Below, piece after piece: positions 5,974-8,700 of a stretch of 8,700 nt of DNA. Under the pieces are notes generated by a model. That model ran no database searches, was not told where the DNA came from, and saw nothing but the letters and a program-made list of their open reading frames with translations. How positions within the stretch are numbered: position 1 is the stretch's first letter; each line of letters opens with the position of its first letter. The position numbers and the translations under genes are program-made. Origin of the DNA: Rhizobiaceae bacterium UBA1291 (GTDB taxonomy: Bacteria; Pseudomonadota; Alphaproteobacteria; Rhizobiales; Rhizobiaceae); contig DBUL01000059.1 of assembly GCA_002307905.1 (NCBI GenBank), positions 1 through 8,700 on the forward strand, read 5' to 3'.

Positions 5974-6183
5974 TTATACGGCCTGCAGGTTGCAGGCAGA
6001 CATCTTGCCCGACTTGCTGTCGCGCTCCATGTCGTAGCCGATCTTCTGGCCTTCGACGATTTCGCGCATGCCAGCGCGTTCGACGGCCGAGATGTGAACG
6101 AAGGCGTCCTGGCCGCCGTCGTCAGGCTGAATGAAGCCGAAGCCCTTGGTGGAATTGAACCATTTTACTGTGCCGGTGGTCAT
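5974..6183 (-). CDS. Cold-shock protein, CspA family
   Basis: This 69-residue protein is a single cold-shock domain: a five-stranded OB-fold that binds single-stranded RNA and DNA and acts as an RNA chaperone or antiterminator in the cytoplasm. It begins MTTGTVKWFNSTKGFGFI, with RNP1 KGFGFI at 13-18 and RNP2 DAFVHIS at 26-32; W8, F15, F17, F28 and H30 are the nucleic-acid-facing residues. The length is that of the family. AAAGGG lies 6-7 nt upstream of ATG 6183. An in-frame ATG at 6198 (MKGFV) and a TTG at 6348 were not chosen, because the first overlaps the ribosome-binding site and the second is the promoter -35 box. The gene has its own promoter, a leader of about 130 nt and its own terminator. 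Whether it responds to cold is not shown; rhizobia carry several csp copies, some of them constitutive. Confidence 0.96.
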   Translation of the reverse strand: MTTGTVKWFNSTKGFGFIQPDDGGQDAFVHISAVERAGMREIVEGQKIGYDMERDSKSGKMSACNLQAV

Positions 6184-6313
6184 GACGAACCCTTTCATAG
6201 CAATATTGATATCCGCCGAACGACGCTCGACGGTTGTTTTCGACTTTTGAGAGGGGGAAGTTCGTCCAGAGGCGCGAGGCGCCATAAACAAATATCGGCA
6301 AACAAAGTATCGA
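6184..6313 (-). promoter_or_regulatory. Long structured 5' leader of the csp mRNA
   Basis: If the promoter at 6320-6348 is used, the mRNA has about 130 nt before the start codon. The leader contains a GGCGC/GCGCC hairpin with a 3-nt loop (6271-6283). It also contains a 7-nt segment at 6260-6266 that is perfectly complementary to 6184-6190, the bases between the ribosome-binding site and the ATG. Long leaders that refold with temperature are established for cspA-type genes; that this one does so is inferred. Confidence 0.5.
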
Positions 6314-6319
6314 TGGCCT

Positions 6320-6348
6320 TTGATACACGGGCAGTCGGCCAGTGTCAA
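6320..6348 (-). promoter_or_regulatory. Sigma70-type promoter of the cold-shock gene
   Basis: On the minus strand a perfect -35 TTGACA (6348-6343), a 17-nt spacer and TATCAA (6325-6320) form a good housekeeping promoter. The bases just upstream, AAAACAAAAAG, are A-rich and could act as an UP element. The direction and distance fit the csp gene. Confidence 0.7.
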
Positions 6349-6409
6349 CTTTTTGTTTTGTGGACATTTCGCACGCTTCCTCGGATTGCATTGGGAGGAG
6401 GCCTTTTCC

Positions 6410-6438
6410 CCGGCGCGGTTGTGTCCGTTGCGCGCCGG
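6410..6438 (-). terminator. Candidate hairpin downstream of the HerA-like gene
   Basis: CCGGCGCG and CGCGCCGG form a perfect 8-bp stem with a 13-nt loop, starting 18 nt after the stop of the HerA-like gene. On the minus strand it is followed by GGAAAAGG, not a U-run, so it may need Rho or only protect the 3' end. It lies upstream of the csp promoter and would separate the two transcription units. Confidence 0.45.
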
Positions 6439-6456
6439 AGGACAGGCTTGGCGTGG

Positions 6457-8028
6457 CTACCGCTTCAGGCTTCCCAGAATCCCCCGCACGATCGCCCGGC
6501 CGACAGATGTCGCGACCGAGCGAGCGGCGCTTTTCATCGCTGCCTCGATCACCGTTTCGCGCTGGTAGCCCGAGGTCCGGCGCGTCGTGGTCTTGGTCGG
6601 GCGTTTGTCCTCGTCCTTGTCGCCGAAGCCCGGAAGCGACCAGCGGCCGGCGGCCGAGTCCTTTGCCTCGCCGTGTGCTTCGCGCTCTTCCGCCGCCTTG
6701 CGGGCAGCCTCCGCCTCGGCCGCTTTCTGCTCGCGGGCCATCAGGATCTCATAGGCCGATTCGCGGTCGAGGTCCTTGTCGTAGACCCCGGCGACCGGGC
6801 TGACATTCATCACCGCACGGCGCTCTGCCTCGCTGATCGGCCCGGGGCGGCTGGCCGGCGGGCGCACCAGCGTGCGCTCGACGATCGAGGGAATGCCCTT
6901 GGCCTGAAGCGTCGAGACCAACGCCTCGCCGGTGCCGAGCATGGTGATCGCGGTCTCGCAGTCGAAGGCCGGGTTGGGGCGAAACGTGGTCGCCGCCGTC
7001 TTCACCGCCTTCTGCTCGCGCGGCGTATAGGCGCGGAGCGCATGCTGGATGCGGTTGCCCATCTGCGCCAGCACGGTGTCGGGCACGTCGAGCGGGTTCT
7101 GCGTGACGAAATAGACGCCAACGCCCTTGGAGCGGATGAGGCGCACGACCTGCTCGATCCGCTCGATCAGCACCTTCGGCGCGTCCTTGAACAGAAGATG
7201 CGCCTCGTCGAAGAAGAACACCAGCTTCGGCTTGTCCGGATCGCCCACTTCCGGCAGTTCCTCGAACAGCTCCGACAAGAGCCAGAGAAGGAAGGTCGAA
7301 TAGAGCCGCGGATTCATCATCAGCTTGTCGGCGGCCAGCACCGAGATCGCGCCGCGCCCGTCATTCGTGGTGCGCATGATGTCGGTGACGGCGAGCGCCG
7401 GTTCGCCAAAGAAATGCTCGGCGCCCTGCTGTTCCAGCACCAAAAGCCCACGTTGCAGTGAGCCGACCGAGGACTTGGAGATGAGGCCGAACTGGCTCGA
7501 CAGTTCGCTCGAATGCTCGCCCATGTAATTGAGCAGCGCCTGCAGGTCCTTGAGGTCGAGCAGCGGCAGGCCGCCCTGGTCGGCGATCTTGAAGGCGATG
7601 TTGAGCACGCCCTCCTGCGCCTCCGACGCATCCATCAGCCGCGACAAAAGCAGCGGGCCCATCTCGGCGACCGTGGTGCGCACGCGGTGGCCCTGCTCGC
7701 CGTAGAGATCCCAGAAGATCACCGGGAATTCCTGGTAGGCGAAATCGTCAAAGCCGATCTGCTTTGCCCGCTGGTCGACCCAGTCCTTCTTCTCGCCCAT
7801 CACGGCGATGCCGGAGAGGTCGCCCTTGATGTCGGCGCAGAACACCGGCACGCCGGCATTGGAAAAGCTCTCGGCGAGCACCTGCAGCGTCACCGTCTTG
7901 CCGGTGCCGGTCGCACCCGTGACGATACCGTGGCGGTTGCCGTATTTGAGATCGAGATATTCGCCCTTGTTGAGGCTGTCGTCGGGATTGCGGCTGGTGC
8001 CGATATAGAGCTTTCCGTCTTCGAGCAT
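6457..8028 (-). CDS. HerA-like ATPase, DUF853 family
   Basis: This 523-residue P-loop ATPase belongs to the HerA/FtsK branch, represented in Escherichia coli by YjgR; the precise role of the family is not established. The domain starts close to the N-terminus. Walker A is GATGTGKT (38-45), followed by [11 protein letters not shown] (61-71). Walker B is [12 protein letters not shown] (269-280) with D274 and E275. The motif [20 protein letters not shown] (305-324) is the sensor region typical of this family. HerA-type enzymes form hexameric rings that move DNA, but the N-terminal HAS barrel of archaeal HerA is absent and no NurA nuclease gene is nearby. After residue 425 comes a Lys/Glu/Ala-rich probable coiled coil (about 429-455), a disordered linker, and a C-terminal helix, [22 protein letters not shown] (about 496-517). 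The ribosome-binding site before ATG 8028 is weak (GGGAAC). A candidate promoter lies about 95 nt upstream. Cytoplasmic, with no membrane segment. Confidence 0.93.
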   Translation of the reverse strand: MLEDGKLYIGTSRNPDDSLNKGEYLDLKYGNRHGIVTGATGTGKTVTLQVLAESFSNAGVPVFCADIKGDLSGIAVMGEKKDWVDQRAKQIGFDDFAYQEFPVIFWDLYGEQGHRVRTTVAEMGPLLLSRLMDASEAQEGVLNIAFKIADQGGLPLLDLKDLQALLNYMGEHSSELSSQFGLISKSSVGSLQRGLLVLEQQGAEHFFGEPALAVTDIMRTTNDGRGAISVLAADKLMMNPRLYSTFLLWLLSELFEELPEVGDPDKPKLVFFFDEAHLLFKDAPKVLIERIEQVVRLIRSKGVGVYFVTQNPLDVPDTVLAQMGNRIQHALRAYTPREQKAVKTAATTFRPNPAFDCETAITMLGTGEALVSTLQAKGIPSIVERTLVRPPASRPGPISEAERRAVMNVSPVAGVYDKDLDRESAYEILMAREQKAAEAEAARKAAEEREAHGEAKDSAAGRWSLPGFGDKDEDKRPTKTTTRRTSGYQRETVIEAAMKSAARSVATSVGRAIVRGILGSLKR

Positions 8029-8120
8029 GAACCGCGTTCCCGTCCTGTGTTTCGGCGACCGGGCCGATCGGCAAATTGCCTCGGCCCCGTCCCCGTCATT
8101 CCCTGAATCGTCACCTTGCT

Positions 8121-8149
8121 GTTATAAGGATAGTGTGAAACATCGACAA
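8121..8149 (-). promoter_or_regulatory. Candidate sigma70-type promoter of the HerA-like gene
   Basis: On the minus strand TTGTCG (8149-8144), a 17-nt spacer and TATAAC (8126-8121) resemble a housekeeping promoter, with four and five of six matches. The start would lie about 85 nt before the HerA-like ATG. It is the only AT-rich -10-like box in an otherwise GC-rich stretch. Confidence 0.5.
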
Positions 8150-8273
8150 CAGCCCGCTCGCCGCGCCGTCGCGTGCCAGAGCAGGGGAAAATGCGCCGCG
8201 GACACATGCGCCGGGGGAGAAATGCGGTCGCTTGCGGCTCCACCGCTTGAGTTCGCCGGAAACTTCAATTACG

Positions 8274-8289
8274 TTGACGTTAACGTCAA
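8274..8289. promoter_or_regulatory. Perfect 16-bp palindromic operator-like site
   Basis: TTGACGTTAACGTCAA is a perfect 16-bp palindrome ending 21 nt before the ATG of the DUF2267-like gene, just upstream of its ribosome-binding site. Palindromes of the ACGT-TA-ACGT type are typical of dimeric regulators; from memory they resemble MerR-family sites for acyl-CoA catabolism (LiuR-like). A partial match to an ECF/EcfG promoter, GGAAA (8258-8262), 15 nt, then CGTT (8278-8281), overlaps it. Which protein binds is unknown. Confidence 0.6.
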
Positions 8290-8310
8290 TTTTGCACCAG
8301 GAGGCTCACC

Positions 8311-8700
8311 ATGAACGAACTCGTAAACCGCATCGCCGACAAGGTCGGCATCGAACCGGCCGTCGCCGAAAAGTCGGTCGGCATGATGCTCGGCTTCCTG
8401 CAGCGCGAAGCTGCCGACGGCCCGGTCGCCAAGATGATCGAATCCGTCCCCGGCGCACTCGAACTCGTCGCCAAATACAATGGCGAAGGCGAAGGCAAGG
8501 GCCTGCTCGGCGGCCTGATGAGCGCGCTCGGCGGCGGCGGCATCATGGGTCTCGGCCAGCAACTGATGGCCCAGGGCCTCGGCATGGGCGAAATCTCCAA
8601 GCTCGCCAAGGAAACCATGACGGCCGCCCGCGAATATGCCGGCGACGAAGTCGTCGACGAAGTGGTGGCCTCGGTCCCGGGGTTGTCGCAGTTCGTCTGA
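8311..8700 (+). CDS. DUF2267-like small protein
   Basis: This is a complete 129-residue protein with its stop at the last base of the window. The start has a strong AGGAGG (8299-8304) 6 nt upstream. The N-terminal half, MNELVNRIADKVGIEPAVAE then KSVGMMLGFLQREA, is an alpha-helical pattern typical of proteins labelled DUF2267 or DUF2780, with PVAKMIESVPGA following as in those families. The middle (about 55-90) is a glycine-rich, low-complexity hydrophobic segment, GLLGGLMSALGGGGIMGLG. The end, EISKLAKETMTAAREYAGDE then VVDEVVASVPGLSQFV, repeats the 'helix then VPG' pattern seen near residue 46. There is no signal peptide or clear transmembrane helix. The function is unknown; relatives are often small, stress-associated proteins. 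Family assignment is moderate. The palindrome just upstream suggests regulated expression. Confidence 0.8.
   Translation: MNELVNRIADKVGIEPAVAEKSVGMMLGFLQREAADGPVAKMIESVPGALELVAKYNGEGEGKGLLGGLMSALGGGGIMGLGQQLMAQGLGMGEISKLAKETMTAAREYAGDEVVDEVVASVPGLSQFV

Noticed and set aside
6184..6391. Minus-strand frames extending csp upstream or starting at 6391
   Set aside because: The extension begins at a TTG that is the -35 box, and the other frame overlaps csp out of frame; neither has a ribosome-binding site.
5914..7461. Plus-strand open frame of 515 codons
   Set aside because: It is antisense to csp and the HerA-like gene and crosses the csp promoter and terminator; its composition is that of a shadow frame.
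7513..8106. Plus-strand open frame of 197 codons
   Set aside because: It is antisense to the Walker A half of the HerA-like ATPase.
7890..8243. Minus-strand frame of 117 codons overlapping the HerA-like start
   Set aside because: It runs through the candidate HerA promoter and overlaps the ATPase gene in another frame; its composition is Arg/Thr/Ser-rich with no recognisable domain.
1..8700. CRISPR array, phage, integrase, toxin-antitoxin or defence island
   Set aside because: No regularly spaced repeats, integrase, transposase or tRNA-flanked insertion was seen. The HerA-like gene alone does not make a defence system, since no nuclease or sensor gene is next to it.

Overview
The window looks like chromosomal DNA from an alphaproteobacterium of the order Hyphomicrobiales (Rhizobiales), most likely Rhizobiaceae. 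The grounds are high GC with strongly GC-ending codons, a rhizobial-type 69-residue cold-shock protein, a TAXI-type TRAP transporter, and an HDAC-like/xseB gene pair. Placement below order level is inference. I see no tRNA, rRNA, CRISPR array, insertion sequence or phage gene. Most genes are housekeeping or generic; the less ordinary material lies between the genes.

Layout, left to right. Positions 1-1876 (minus strand) carry a TAXI TRAP uptake system: the periplasmic receptor, then a GC-rich intercistronic stem-loop, then the N-terminal 273 residues of the fused membrane permease, which runs off the left edge. Positions 2029-3221 (minus) hold an HDAC-superfamily amidohydrolase followed almost directly by xseB (exonuclease VII small subunit). 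A hotdog-fold thioesterase (3446-3847) runs the other way. It converges on a 54-residue DUF3606-like protein (4045-4209, minus). Then, all on the minus strand, come an RsgA/YjeQ-type circularly permuted GTPase (4361-5485), a 91-residue unknown (5526-5801), a candidate 52-codon small ORF (5798-5956) and a cold-shock protein gene (5974-6183). The csp gene has a good sigma70 promoter, a leader of about 130 nt and a textbook intrinsic terminator. Next is a HerA-like/DUF853 ATPase (6457-8028, minus) with its own candidate promoter. Last is a divergent 129-residue DUF2267-like protein (8311-8700, plus) preceded by a perfect 16-bp palindrome.

How the genes fit together: the TRAP receptor and permease work as one transporter. 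HDAC and xseB are closely spaced and probably co-transcribed, but have no obvious functional link. The cold-shock protein, the two unknown ORFs and RsgA are collinear, with the csp terminator between csp and the rest. That terminator lies inside the open frame of the candidate small ORF, whose stop overlaps the start of the 91-residue gene as ATGA. Either the small ORF is an accidental open frame, or the hairpin acts as an attenuator controlling read-through into the rsgA segment. This is the most interesting local structure in the window. No large undescribed system is evident. The other points worth checking are the palindrome at 8274-8289, three GCATGC boxes in front of the TAXI receptor, and a self-complementary pair in the csp leader.
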